DNA of 64,000 bases from Camelus bactrianus (lineage: Eukaryota; Chordata; Mammalia; Artiodactyla; Camelidae), in the NCBI RefSeq assembly GCF_048773025.1, contig NC_133562.1, forward strand, positions 24,967,001 to 25,031,000, in the 5' to 3' direction. Shown here piece after piece: positions 1 through 10,315 of this stretch. Position 1 is the stretch's first letter. Each line of letters begins with the position of its first letter. A model generated the notes under the pieces. That model saw only the letters and a program-made list of their open reading frames with translations, was not told the origin of the DNA and did not search any database. A program made the position numbers and the translations under genes.

Positions 1-95
1 GGGAAGGACGGGGGTTGCGGCGGCTGCCACCCCGGGTCCCCGCGGCGGAGGGAGGCCGCGCGGGCCTCTGCGGGGCGGGGAGGGCCGGCGCCGTC
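1..95 (+). promoter_or_regulatory. CpG-island tail
   Basis: GC-rich end of an island whose promoter part lies before the window. It contains the G-run motif at 62-84 (G3, G4, G4, G3 with loops of 7, 1 and 1) that closes every island here. Confidence 0.7.
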
Positions 96-194
96 AGTGT
101 TTAGTCTCAGCTATTCTGATGTCTAGTTTTGTGCCCTTTGCTATGTCCAATCCTATATGAATTTCTGTTTTTATCTGATCGCATGGGACTAGCC

Positions 195-420
195 CAGTGG
201 TTCTCCAATTGGCTGGACATTCAAATTGCTTGGAAAACTTTTTAAAAACATAGGGGCCTGCAGCCTTCCCCAGACAAGTTAATTCAGAATTTCTGAAGGT
301 GGGGCTGAGGCATTAGTATTTTCTTAAGCTCCCTGTGTGATTATAATGAGTCCAACAATCACTCCCAACTCTAATAAAACGTTCTGACATTTTATAAAAC
401 TTGCCGATTGAGAACCTCAG
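195..420. mobile_element. MER5-like hAT (Charlie-group) nonautonomous remnant
   Basis: Begins CAGTGGTTCTC and ends GAGAACCTCAG, an imperfect terminal inverted repeat (9 of 11 bases). The body follows the MER5 pattern: ACTTTTTAAAA, then an AATTCAGAATTTCTG block, GGTGGGGCTGAGGCATTAGTATTTT and AAGCTCCCTGTGTGATT. About 45 bases near the right end (around 355-405) do not fit that pattern and look like an insertion. I see no clear 8-bp target duplication. As an old DNA transposon shared by all units it predates amplification. Family call from memory of the consensus. Confidence 0.75.
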
Positions 421-1461
421 CATGTGTTTCAAATGAGTTCAGAGGAGAGAGTTTCCAGTGTTAGGTGTTGGTGTTTGTTCTATCAGTTGCATTCACAATG
501 TAGGCTGACAAGGGGAAAAAAAAAACAAAACAACAACAAGAAAAAAAAATTCAAAGGGAAGGTAGACAGGCCGTGCAAAGGAGAGCTCAATCACAGAAGA
601 GCTGTCTCCAGGAGACCAAAGTCATGCTCTTTAACATTCTAAGTGATTGGTTTGTGCAGTGAACCAAATCTGAGCAGTTCCAATGTTTGAAAATGTAATG
701 ACTTACATAGAAATACTAATATACCCTTCAAGGTCATGAAACAGTTCCTTGGCCTTAGGAAACGTGTAACTTCTGTGAGCTCATGTAGGTCAATTTGATG
801 GGCCTCTTATAACCTTAAGATTCATCTTGCTCCTTATCTTTCCTCTGCATGAAAATATGTTAATACCAGCTTTGGAATCAAATCAATTCTTTTCTTTTTA
901 AATCTGCCTTTTTAAAAGTTCCTCTGTATTTGCAGAATTACCAAGGAGTTGTTAAAAATTACCGTATTTTCTACCTCTGCATGAAATTAAGCAAAGACCG
1001 AAGTACGAAAAGGTCATCGAAACAAGAGACTATAAAAGAAACCTGAGAATAGCGGTACACTGCTAATGATAGCCTAAAATTTAATTTAAAGTCAGTCCTG
1101 AAACTGTGTAATGGTTAAGGATTGAGTTTCTATCCTCATCCACATGTTTAAAGAATCTTCTGTATTGGCTATCTCTAACCAAATTAGTGGGAATGGGAGA
1201 GGGCGGGGAACAGCTCACTAAGAATCTACTCATCTATAGTCCTTTTATCTTTTCATTTAGAAGGGTAAGCTACTGAATGTCATATATATAATGCGGTACA
1301 TAAAATGTGATAAATGCTGCACCTAACACACAAAGTCTACAATAGACCATAGATCTACAAAGGACTGTGATCTATGGATCAGAACTAGCAGAGTTAACAT
1401 CAACCCAGTTCCTAGCAAACGTTGCTAACTTATGGCCATAGCTATCATTTCAGGCCCAATA
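421..1461. other. AT-rich spacer between MER5 fossil and module
   Basis: Representative of the same stretch in every unit. It holds the A-rich tract and otherwise no repeat or gene I recognise. An acceptor-like CTGTATTTGCAG ends at 935, which could pair with an upstream island donor. Stop codons are frequent in all frames. Most of the bases that separate x, a and b units lie here. Confidence 0.6.
516..549 (+). repeat. A-rich low-complexity tract
   Basis: A runs broken by CAACAACAAG, about 95 bp after the MER5 end. It recurs at this place in every unit with small length changes. It could be the tail of a decayed retroelement, but the sequence before it matches nothing I know. Confidence 0.8.
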
Positions 1462-2418
1462 CCCCCTTTATAAAAGCAAATATTGTGTAGACCCCCTTCC
1501 CTTCCAAACGAGGCACTCTATCTTCAACTATAATTTTTAAGTAAATTTAAATCAATTTAGAATAATGGAATATATGTTATTGTACATTCATAACTATACT
1601 ATATTCCTATTCCTACACCCCTCTTAATTATAATAAGTAAGTTAGGATCAGGGAAAGCAATATGAGAAATTATCCCACACGGGAAGTTCAGGAAAAATGA
1701 AAGAGCAAAGGCAGAGATGGACTCTCAGCTACTAGCAGGCCAGTTTTCTCTGTAGACGATCACAGACAAAGGGGGAAAAATACTTAACTGGAGTATGTAT
1801 AACATGCTAAGATAAATTACAATCTGTCAATGTTGACCAAGAGTGAGGAAGTTTGATATTCCTGTGAATGAGCTATTTATAAACGTACTTATAAACCAAT
1901 TCAGTGTGTTATGACACGAGTTAAGAGTGCCAATGAAGTGCCCTGGAAACATTTCATCCCAGAGCCAGCCACATGTCCAAAGATGCATTCAGTCTGTGGT
2001 GGGAAAGAAAAGTGGGCCGGGGGCTCCAGATGAGGGGAGCCGTGTAGCAACTTGGGGCAAGGACGCAGATGCCAAAGCTGGGCCTGTCCGACAGGGAGCT
2101 CAGGAGGGACTCAGCTGCTGCTTTGGGAGGTGGCAGGAGGTGGGGGGAGGGGATAGCCCGACCCTGGCTCCTGAAGCACCCCTCCCCTCCCTTCCTACTT
2201 GGGTCCCACACAGCGCCCCTCACTGCATCCTGCCTTGGCCTACCTGTGCCCCACATACACCCCGATGCTTCCCTCCCCGTTGCCTGAGCCCGAGCCTCCC
2301 TGCCTGCCTTCGACCATCCCCAGTACCCCCATCGTGCCGTGACCTACCTGCACCTGGGGCTCCATCCTGCTTCCCTGCTGGGGACTGGCCTTCTTGGACA
2401 TGTGCGTCTCCTGGCAAG
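1462..2418. other. S module (unit 0), unrecognised
   Basis: A 957-bp segment found only in short units. The left half is AT-rich. The right half (about 1930-2418) is GC-rich with pyrimidine-rich runs such as CCCCTCCCCTCCCTTCC. No known repeat or coding family was recognised. A 180-codon open frame here is not a gene, because its only early ATG is missing in a and b units. Confidence 0.7.
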
Positions 2419-2805
2419 CTCTGGAGCCCTGAAGTACCTGAAATAACCTTAAGTTCAGGAAAAGAATAAAGCTCAATGATAAAGAAAATCTCTATCATTT
2501 TATTCATTGAATCATGTTGTTTATGTTTACATATAAAGTATGCATATCTGTGTGCATATGCATGGCTATATTTTGGGTTTTTATGTAATAAAATTACATA
2601 TTAACATTTTATTTCTTTAAAACATTGACGCATTGTGGCAAAACGTTAGCATTTAAAAATCTTTCTTTTCAGAAATCAGATCGTATACAAATGCTTGAAG
2701 TTTCTTTTTCACCTTTCCTTTATCCCATTCCCTTCTTTGCATCCAAAGAGGTAACCGTTATCCTGAAGTCAGTGTTGTTTTACTTTCCCAGCTGTTTTTT
2801 TTTTT
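2419..2805 (+). other. AT-rich pre-island segment with polyA signal and candidate exon
   Basis: Representative of all units. It begins CTCTGGAGCCCTGAAG, the right edge shared by both module types. AATAAA at 2465-2470 is followed by T/GT-rich DNA, as a usable polyA site would be. CTTTCTTTTCAG ends at 2672 (strong acceptor) and AAAGAG|GTAACC at 2750/2751 is a weak donor, framing a possible 78-bp exon at 2673-2750. A T tract then runs straight into the island. Transcript use is inferred only. Confidence 0.45.
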
Positions 2806-3443
2806 CGCCAGTCCCGCGGCCTGGGGAGGGTGGGGCTCCGGCGAAAGGACGAGGGGCGGGTTCCCCTCCCGATCTCAGAGAAGCTCCCAAAAGGGCAGCG
2901 GCCTGCCCACCTGCCGCCACCTCCGGCGGCCGCGAACCATTCAAATCGCCCGCGCCAAGAGGTACCCGGCGCTCGCGATTGGCTGAGCCGGACCAGCGCC
3001 CCTGGGCGGGGCCGGCCCCCTCGCAGCGGCCGCGGGTCCCGCCCCCACGCAGGGGCCGCGGGTCCCGCCCCGCTGGTGCGCATGCGCGCAGTCCCCAGAG
3101 GAAAGAGTCTGCGCACACCCCCGCCCGGCCTCCGACTCGCGCCGCGGCTCCCTCCCCTGTCCGCGGAGGCTTGTCGGCTCGGCGAGACAGCAAGAGCTGC
3201 GGCCGTCAGGGGGCTGTGCGGACACAAGGCGGCTGCGGTGGCGCCGGCCTGTGGAAAATGCCACCAGGCGGCGCTTCGGTTCGTTGCTCGTGTGACGGCC
3301 GTTCCCCGCCCCCCCATCCCTGAACCCCCTGCGACCGCCGGGGAAGAACCGGCCCGCGCAGTGAGTACCGCACCGAGACGCTTCGGCGGGAACGAGGCCG
3401 ACGGCCGGCTGTGCCGGTTGCGCCCCTGAGGTGAGTGCGGGCT

Positions 3444-3481
<38 letters not shown>

Positions 3482-3590
3482 AGGGCGCGGGGCGCGGGAA
3501 GGACGGGGGTTGCGGCGGCTGCCACCCCGGGTCCCCGCGGCGGAGGGAGGCCGCGCGGGCCTCTGCGGGGCGGGGAGGGCCGGCGCCGTC
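2806..3590 (+). promoter_or_regulatory. CpG-island promoter with tandem splice donors (copy 1)
   Basis: A very CpG-rich block starts abruptly after a T tract and has no TATA box. Motifs seen: inverted CCAAT (NF-Y) as ATTGG at 2978-2982, a GGGCGGGGCC Sp1-type box near 3004, a perfect NRF1 palindrome TGCGCATGCGC at 3077-3087, and CCACCAGGCGGCGC at 3261-3274, one base off the CTCF core. GTGAGT donors lie at 3361 and 3431, the second directly before the CGG tract. A G-quadruplex motif lies at 3557-3579. This is the layout of a housekeeping-type promoter with a first exon ending at 3360 or 3430. Promoter activity is inferred. Bidirectional firing is possible, since nothing visible fixes direction except the donors. 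Confidence 0.75.
3445..3480 (+). repeat. (CGG)12 tract
   Basis: Pure CGG, beginning 14 bases after the start of the GTGAGT donor, so it would be the first intronic sequence if the donor is used. No AGG interruptions of the kind known from FMR1 are present. It ends in CAGGGCGCG. Confidence 0.97.
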
Positions 3591-3689
3591 AGTGTTTAGT
3601 CTCAGCTATTCTGATGTCTAGTTTTGTGCCCTTTGCTATGTCCAATCCTATATGAATTTCTGTTTTTATCTGATCGCATGGGACTAGCC

Positions 3690-3915
3690 CAGTGGTTCTC
3701 CAATTGGCTGGACATTCAAATTGCTTGGAAAACTTTTTAAAAACATAGGGGCCTGCAGCCTTCCCCAGACAAGTTAATTCAGAATTTCTGAAGGTGGGGC
3801 TGAGGCATTAGTATTTTCTTAAGCTCCCTGTGTGATTATTATGAGTCCAACAATCACTCCCAACTCTAATAAAACGTTCTGACATTTTATAAAACTTGCC
3901 GATTGAGAACCTCAG
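3690..3915. mobile_element. MER5-like remnant, long unit 1
   Basis: Same length (226 bp) as the copy at 195, with TTATTATGAG in place of TTATAATGAG near 3840. Confidence 0.72.
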
Positions 3916-4010
3916 CATGTGTTTCAAATGAGTTCAGAGGAGAGAGTTTCCAGTGTTAGGTGTTGGTGTTTGTTCTATCAGTTGCATTCACAATGTAGGC
4001 TGACAAGGGG

Positions 4011-4058
4011 AAAAAAAAAAAAACCAACAAACAAAAAAAAAAAAACAAGAAAAAAAAA
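4011..4058 (+). repeat. Enlarged A-rich tract of long unit 1
   Basis: Same site as the tract at 516 but about 14 bases longer, with CCAACAAAC between two A runs. Private to this unit. Confidence 0.8.
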
Positions 4059-4970
4059 TTCACAGGGAAGGTAGACAGGCCGTGCAAACGAGAGCTCAGT
4101 CACAGAAGAGCTGTCTCCAGGAGACCAAAGTCATGCTCTTTCACATTCTAAGTGATTGGTTTGTGCAGTGAACCAAATCTGAGCAGTTCCAATGTTTGAA
4201 AATGTAATGACTTGAATAGAAATACTAATAAACCCTTCAAGGTCATGAAAGAGTTCCTTGGCCTTAGGAAACGTGTAACTTCTGTGAGCTCATGTAGGTC
4301 AATTTGATGGGCCTCTTATAACCTTAAGATTCATCTTGCTCCTTATCTTTCCTCTGCATTAAAATATGTTAATACCAGCTTTGGAATCAAATCAATTCTT
4401 TTCTTTTTAAATCTGCCTTTTTAAAAGTTCCTTTGTATTTGCAGAATTACCAAGGGTTTGTTAAAAATTACCATATTTTCTACCTCTGCATGAAATTAAG
4501 CAAAGACCGAAGTACGAAAAGGTCATCGAAACAAGAGACTATAAAATTAACCTGAGAATAGCGGTACATTGCTAATGATAGCCTAAAATTTAATTTAAAG
4601 CCAGTCCTGAAAATGTGTAATGGTTAAGGATTGAGTTTCTATCCTCATCCACATGTTTAAAGAATCTTCTGTATTGGCTATCTCTAACCAAATTAGTGGG
4701 AATGGGAGAGGGCGGGGATCAACTCACTAAGAATCTACTCATCTATAGTCCTTTTATCTTTTCATTTAGAAGGGTAAGCTACTGAATGTCATATATATAA
4801 TGCGGTACATAAAATGTGATAAATGCTGCACCTAACACACAAAGTCTACAACAGACCATAGATCTACAAAGGACTGTGATCTATGGATCAGAAGTAGCAG
4901 AGTTAACATCAACCCAGTTCCTAGCAAACGTTGCTAACTTATGGCCATAGCTATCATTTCAGACCCAGTA

Positions 4971-5857
4971 GCTCTCCATTCCCTTGCTTAGCCCTGGAAA
5001 CTACCATTCTACTTTCTGTCTGTATGATTTGACTGTTTTAGGCACCTCATATGCATGGAATCATACAATATTTGTCCTTCTGCTTTATTTCACTTAGCAC
5101 AGTGCCTTTAACACCTGTCCATGTTGTAGCATGTGTCATAATTTCATTCCTTTCTCAGACTGTATAATAACACTCTACTATATATAATACCACATTTTGC
5201 TTATCCAGTCATGTATAGATGGACATTATTTTCATCTTTTGTTTATTATAAATAATGGTGCCATGAAGATTGGTGTACAGATACCTGTTCAAGTCTCTAT
5301 TTCCAATGCTTTTGTTTACATATGAGAGGTGGAATTACTGAATCATATGGTAATCGTGTGTTTAATTTTTTGAGGATATAAATATTTTAAAATTTTATAT
5401 TTCAAGTGTTTCTTAGTCTTTAAAAGTAAAATGAATTTTGGGGTGTTGACTTTATACCCTGTGATACTGTTAAATTCACTCACTAGTCCTAACATTTTAT
5501 AGATTCCTTTGGATTTTCTACACAGAGAGTCATCATCTTTGAAGAAAACAGTTTAACTTCATCTTTGATAATATTAATGCCTTTTTTTCTTTTTGCCTTA
5601 TTTCATTGGTTCAGACCTCCAGTGCCATATTGAATAGAAATGGTGAGAGTGGATATCCTTGTTAAATTCTTAGCCTTGGGGGAAGGAATGTAATATTTCA
5701 CTATTAAATGTTACCTTACCTGTAGAATTTTTTTAAAGCTACCTTTGTCTGATTGAGAGAATACTCTAATATTTCTAGTTTTCTAAGGAGTTTTAAAAAT
5801 ATCATGAATGGATATTAAATTCAGTAAATTCTTAGTGGTTTTTGATGATCTGAATAT
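4971..5857 (-). mobile_element. L1 (L1M-type) LINE fragment
   Basis: Read on the minus strand this is old L1. The left part (to about 5390) matches the ORF2 C-terminal end and start of the 3' UTR: complements of CATATGGTAAT, ATGTTGTAGCATGTGTCA and GGAATCATACAATATTTGTCC are hallmark L1 sequence. From about 5435 it jumps to the ORF2 reverse-transcriptase region (complements of TGAATAGAAATGGTGAGAG and ATTCCTTTGGATTTTCTAC). At least 1 kb of ORF2 is therefore missing between them. Heavily decayed, 5' truncated, with no intact frame. The L-module boundary cuts its 3' end. Confidence 0.85.
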
Positions 5858-5870
5858 AATAATTGAATGT

Positions 5871-6890
5871 TATTTGTTCAACAAATATTTATTATCTACT
5901 AGCCAGTATACAGAAGTAAACGAAATGTACAAAATCACTACCCTCTTGGAACTTATGTTAAAATATATAGGGATAAAGTATAAACAACAAAAAAATAGAT
6001 ATTATATATTATACTAGAAGGTGGTAGTTGCTGTAAGGAAAACAATTAAACAAGGAAAGGGGATGGGGTGTCATGGTTAGAGGAAGCAGTTGCAATTTTA
6101 AACTAGAGTGGTCAGAGAAGGACGTACTGAGTGAGTAAGTATTTGAGCTGAAGGTGGTGAGTGAGGAAGTCCTGCAGATAGCCTGGAAAGGTCTGGATGA
6201 TATCTGGGAAAAAGGGTGTTCTTGTCAAGGGGAACAGTAAGTGCAGAGTGTAAAGGCAGAACTCCACTTTGTGTGTTTGGGGGCAGCAAGAAAGGTGGTG
6301 TGGCTGGAGGGGAGCAAGTGGTGGGTGACAAAACAGTGCTGAGAGTAGCAGTAGCAGTAATGGAAATAATGCTAGTGATAACAGAGCCCGATACCCGTTG
6401 TCTAACAGCTGCCTTCTGCCAGACACTGTCCCAAGTTCATGAAACAGTAACAGCAAGAGATGAGGTCAGAGAAGTAAGTGAGATACATGGGACAAGTCAC
6501 TCTTGTTGGCCAGAGTAAGAACTTGGGATTCTGAATGATGTGGAGCCACTTTTAGGTTTTGAGCAGATAAATGTTGATCTAACTTAAGCATTAGTAGAAG
6601 TGCTGAGGCTGCTGTGCTGACAGTAGATGAGGGTTGAACCAGCAAGGCCAGTGAGGAAGCTGTTGTGATAATCTGCACAGTCCCTGGTGGTTTGGAGGTG
6701 GTGAGCAGGTGTTGGGATCTGGATCCGGTTTAAGGAGAGAATGGGCAAGATTCTCTGTTGGATTGGAAGTGGGTGAAGGAGAAGGAACATACAAGAATGA
6801 CTCTGAGGTTTTGGCTGAGGGGCCAAATGTGGAGTTTGAGGTGGAGTGGAGTAGGTTTATCTGAGTGGGGTGAGAACTAGATTTTGACAT
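5871..6890. mobile_element. Old mammalian interspersed repeat, family not named
   Basis: Starts TATTTGTTCAACAAATATTT and runs through phrases I know from a very common old mammalian repeat (GTTGCAATTTTAAA, GGTCAGAGAAGG, GATGAGGTCAGAGAAG, GGTTTTGAGCAGA, GAATGACTCTGAGGTTTTGGC). I cannot name the family with confidence. A block near 6350-6450 (CTAACAGCTGCCTTCTGCCAGACACTGTCCC in outline) breaks the pattern and may be a nested MIR-like piece. No intact frame. Confidence 0.5.
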
Positions 6891-7268
6891 GGTAAATCTA
6901 TTCTTTTGCTAAATTTTCAACTATGCTATGAGAAGGAACCATGGAAAGTTAGAAAAATAGGTTAAAAGTAATGGTGTTTAAATTCAGCACTTTTGAAAAA
7001 AAAAGTCTTTAGATGGATCGTTTCTTTAGGAATCCAGGTTTGACCTTAGGATATTGGCTGCAACTTTTCCCCCCTCTGTTTCCTATGGCAGCTGCTTACT
7101 ATTCTAATATTAAGTTTATAACTTGCAGATTCAGAGATCTGAATTTCACAAACAAGTATCCTTTAAAAGGGTTTGGAGATTGATACCAGACTGCCAATGT
7201 TTTATTTTTCCAACTCCTTTTTTACTAAAAGTTTTATTTGATCTCAACCTCATGTCATGAAAGGAAGG

Positions 7269-7299
7269 TTTTTTTGTTTGTTTGTTTGTTTGTTTTTTT
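7269..7299 (+). repeat. (TTTG)n microsatellite
   Basis: T run, TTTG repeats and a second T run, followed by a run of C. Confidence 0.9.
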
Positions 7300-8534
7300 C
7301 CCCCCACCAAAAACTAAAAGACAACAATGGAAGGACAAAGTGTCATACAGCCATTTAACTTTTGTGACTTCTCTTCAACCATATACGTTCAAAAGTACAC
7401 GCCTTAAAGAGTGTGGGACAGTCTGTCAGCTGTTTTGGTTCCACTTACTGAGCACGTACTCTGGACTGATGAAGGCATGGAAGGTGTGGATCTTCCCTTC
7501 TCCTAGCAGGTCTGGGTGTGTAGCGAATCTTCTGTTCCCCTGAGTCTACAGCCCCATGTCCCTCAGCTATGTGCCATTCAGGTCTTTAAGAGGTTTGTTT
7601 TTAAAAACATCATGACACTTAAAGGGAGCCCAATTATTTCATCAGATACACTCAACCATAGGATTAGCAATCTATTCCATGCTGTAGGAAAATTAGGCTG
7701 TGATTGGCTTGGACTTCATTTGTGTACCTTCATAAGAAATTTTGAAGGATAATTTTGGCTGTATGCAACTTTTCCAATAAGGAATCACTTTACTCCATCT
7801 TAACATATTGTTGCACTGTGGTCTCAGAACAAAGGATAACCCTTTACATAGACTATTTTAGCCTATGGATAAATGCGTTTTGTTGCCCTTATTTTTCTTA
7901 TTTTGTTGTAGATGGGTCAAATTTTCATTAGAGATATTCATCAATTCTCAGACCTGCAACTGAAAATCAGTAATTCAAGGAAGTGGATTAGTTTTCATGA
8001 ATGAAAACACTTGGGATCTGGATGGAGAGAGTTATTTCCTAACCCAAAGTCACAGATAGTGGAAGTATCATCTCCAGCCTCCCTGGTGTTCTTCAGAAGT
8101 AGAGTTGAAAGATCTGATGTGTCAGGGCCGGGCCCAGAGCCAGGCACATAGTGGGGGAAAAACAAATGTTAATTCCTTTCTCCAGCTTTATCATCCTTCC
8201 CAACTTTATCCCATTTCTAAATGTCACAGTTGGGATTTTTAGCCCTGGCTAGATCAAGAGATGTCAGATGGTAGAGACAGCTGAGTCTTGAGACAAAGCT
8301 GAGGTCTCTTTGAGGTATCAGAGTGGAGGACAGGCAAGTTCAATTTCTGGAAGGTGAGTTGAGCTGGTGTCCTGAGGCATAAAGGCAAAAGGCAAAAGGC
8401 AAGAAAAGTATAAACGATGGGTGGTTGTTGATATTAGGGAAGAATTGGCTATCAGGAAACTGTAGGCCCTGCCTGAAGGCTGTAGAGAAGAAGCCATGGG
8501 CTGAACTGATAAACAAGCTGTGAGAAATGTCAGG
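7300..8534. other. Unassigned part of the L module
   Basis: Representative of 35063-36298 and 62754-63989. Apart from the MIR-like tail and a short GGCAAAA repeat near 8384-8402, I see no gene, RNA or repeat that I can name. Confidence 0.5.
8135..8175 (+). mobile_element. MIR-like tail
   Basis: CAGAGCCAGGCACATAGTG followed by AACAAATGTTAATT resembles the end of MIR (CAGTGCCTGGCACATAGTA, then AATAAATGTT). Short and old, so tentative. Confidence 0.4.
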
Positions 8535-8535
8535 T

Positions 8536-9228
8536 AGCTGGCTGGATAAGAGATGGCCTACTCAGTGTGTCCAGCTTGGACGGCTGGCTAGCCAATGACG
8601 GGTAAGATCCTCAGAGGAGGACAACCTAAGACAGGCACAGCCGGCTGGACCACAGATGGCCTACTCAGTGTGTCCAGCGTGGACGGATGGCTAGCCAATG
8701 ACGGGTAATATCCTCAGAGGAGGACAACCTACGGCAGGCACAGCCGGCTGGACCACAGATGGCCTACTCATTGTGTCCAGCATGGATGGATGGCTAGCCA
8801 ATGACAGGTAAGATCCTCAGAGGAGGACAACCTAAGACAGGCACAGCCGGCTGGACGAAAAATGGCCTTCTCAGTGTGTCCAGCATGGACAGCTGGCTAG
8901 CCAATGACGGGTAAGATCCTCAGAGGAGGACAACCTAAGACAGGCACAGCCGGCTGGACAAGAGATGGCGTACTCACTGTGTCCAGCATGGACGGCTGGC
9001 TAGCCAATGACGGGGAAGATCCTCAGAGGAGGACAACCTAAGACAGGCACAGCCGGCTGGACAAGAGATGGTGTACTCAATGTGTCCAGCATGGACGGCT
9101 GGATAGCCAATGACGGGTAACATCCTCAGAGGAGGACAACCTAAGACAGGCACAGCCGGCTGGACCACAGATGGCGTACACAATGTGTCCAGTATGGACG
9201 GCTGGGTAGCCAACGACGGGTAAGCTCC
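8536..9228 (+). repeat. 103-bp minisatellite, about 6.7 copies
   Basis: The AGATGG landmark recurs at 8551, 8654, 8757, 8860, 8963, 9066 and 9169, exactly 103 bases apart each time. Units share GTGTCCAGC, GGCTAGCCAATGACGGG, ATCCTCAGAGGAGGACAACC (which contains a CCTCAGAGG palindrome) and GGCACAGCCGGCTGGA. Copies differ by point changes only, with no insertion or deletion. It ends 7 bases before the right edge of the L module. Confidence 0.96.
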
Positions 9229-9618
9229 AGGGAATCTCTGGAGCCCTGAAGTACCTGAAATAACCGTAAGTTCAGGAAAAGAATAAAGATCAATAATAAA
9301 ATCTCTATCATTTTATTCATTGAATCATGTTGTTTATGTTTACATATAAAATATGCATATCTGTGTGCATATGCATGGCTATATTTTGGGTTGTTATGTA
9401 ATAAAATTACATATTAACATTTTATTTCTTTAAAACATTGACGCATTGTGGCAAAACGTTAGCATTTAAAAATCTTTCTTTTCAGAAATCAGATCGAATC
9501 AAATGCTTGAAGTTTCTTTTTCACCTTTCCTTTATCCCATTCCCTTCTTTGCATCCAAAGAGGTAACCGTTATCCTGAAGTCAGTGTTGTTTTACTTTCC
9601 CAGCTGTTTTTTTTTTTT

Positions 9619-10256
9619 CGCCAGTCCCGCGGCCTGGGGAGGGTGGGGCTCCGGCGAAAGGACGAGGGGCGGGTTCCCCTCCCGATCTCAGAGAAGCTCC
9701 CAAAAGGGCAGCGGCGTGCCCACCTGCCGCCACCTCGGGCGGCCGCGAACCATTCAAATCGCCCGCGCCAAGAGGTACCCGGCGCTCGCGATTGGCTGAG
9801 CCGGACCAGCGCCCCTGGGCGGGGCCGGCCCCCTCGCAGCGGCCGCGGGTCCCGCCCCCACGCAGGGGCCGCGGGTCCCGCCCCGCTGGTGCGCATGCGC
9901 GCAGTCCCCAGAGGAAAGAGTCTGCGCACACCCCCGCCCGGCCTCCGACTCGCGCCGCGGCTCCCTCCCCTGTCCGCGGAGGCTTGTCGGCTCGGCGAGA
10001 CAGCAAGAGCTGCGGCCGGCAGGGGGCTGTGCGGACCCAAGGCGGCTGCGGTGGCGCCGGCCTGTGGAAAATGCCACCAGGCGGCGCTTCGGTTCGTTGC
10101 TCGTGTGACGGCCGTTCCCCGCCCCCCCATCCCTGAACCCCCTGCGACCGCCGGGGAAGAACCGGCCCGCGCAGTGAGTACCGCACCGAGACGCTTCGGC
10201 GGGAACGAGGCCGACGGCCGGCTGTGCCGGTTGCGCCCCTGAGGTGAGTGCGGGCT

Positions 10257-10315
<59 letters not shown>

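Larger units (their letters stand above)
1..3430 (+). repeat. Short unit 0 (type x), left end cut
   Basis: The window opens about 65 bp downstream of this unit's donor, in the tail of a CpG island. Order: island tail 1-95, MER5 fossil 195-420, A-rich tract 516-549, AT-rich DNA to 1461, S module 1462-2418, AT-rich DNA 2419-2805, island from 2806. It has x-type bases (ATAATGAG near 350, CATGAAAATATG near 850). Its island has private changes, including GTCAGGGGG and GACACAAGG near 3210-3232 where all other copies read GGCAGGGGG and GACCCAAGG. It precedes a long unit, the place held by b units in later repeats. Confidence 0.9.
3431..10243 (+). repeat. Long unit 1
   Basis: CGG tract 3445-3480, MER5 fossil 3690-3915, AT-rich DNA to 4970, L module 4971-9235, AT-rich DNA 9236-9618, island from 9619. 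The left 1.5 kb is the most divergent in the window. It shares GACTTGAATAG with a units but has private changes, such as an enlarged A-rich tract (4011-4058) and GGGGATCAACTC near 4715. The right part, from the L module onward, closely matches long unit 8. Confidence 0.92.

Noticed and set aside
1927-2469. 180-codon open frame in the S module, also at 12256, 15757, 19260 and in all later short units
   Set aside because: It opens with GTG. The only early ATG (1933) is AAG in a and b units, opposite-strand frames are equally open, and the composition is that of GC-rich noncoding DNA.
2625-3323. Plus-strand frames of 120 to 246 codons crossing from AT-rich DNA into the island
   Set aside because: The length depends on the T-tract length at the island edge and differs between copies. 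The start is in AT-rich DNA with no supporting context.
3082-3429. Open frame starting at the ATG inside the NRF1 palindrome and running to the donor
   Set aside because: The C run near 3310 is 7 bases in some units and 8 in others, which changes the frame and length between copies. No domain is recognisable.
2941-3525. Minus-strand proline-rich open frames across the CGG tract (up to 254 codons)
   Set aside because: They start at GTG, come from high GC with few stops, and change frame between unit types. Repeat-associated translation cannot be judged from sequence.
8974-9213. 79-codon minus-strand frame in the minisatellite
   Set aside because: It is the echo of the tandem repeat. It has no family resemblance, and 103 is not a multiple of three.
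8536-9228. CRISPR-like array
   Set aside because: The repeats are contiguous 103-bp units without unique spacers, in mammalian DNA.
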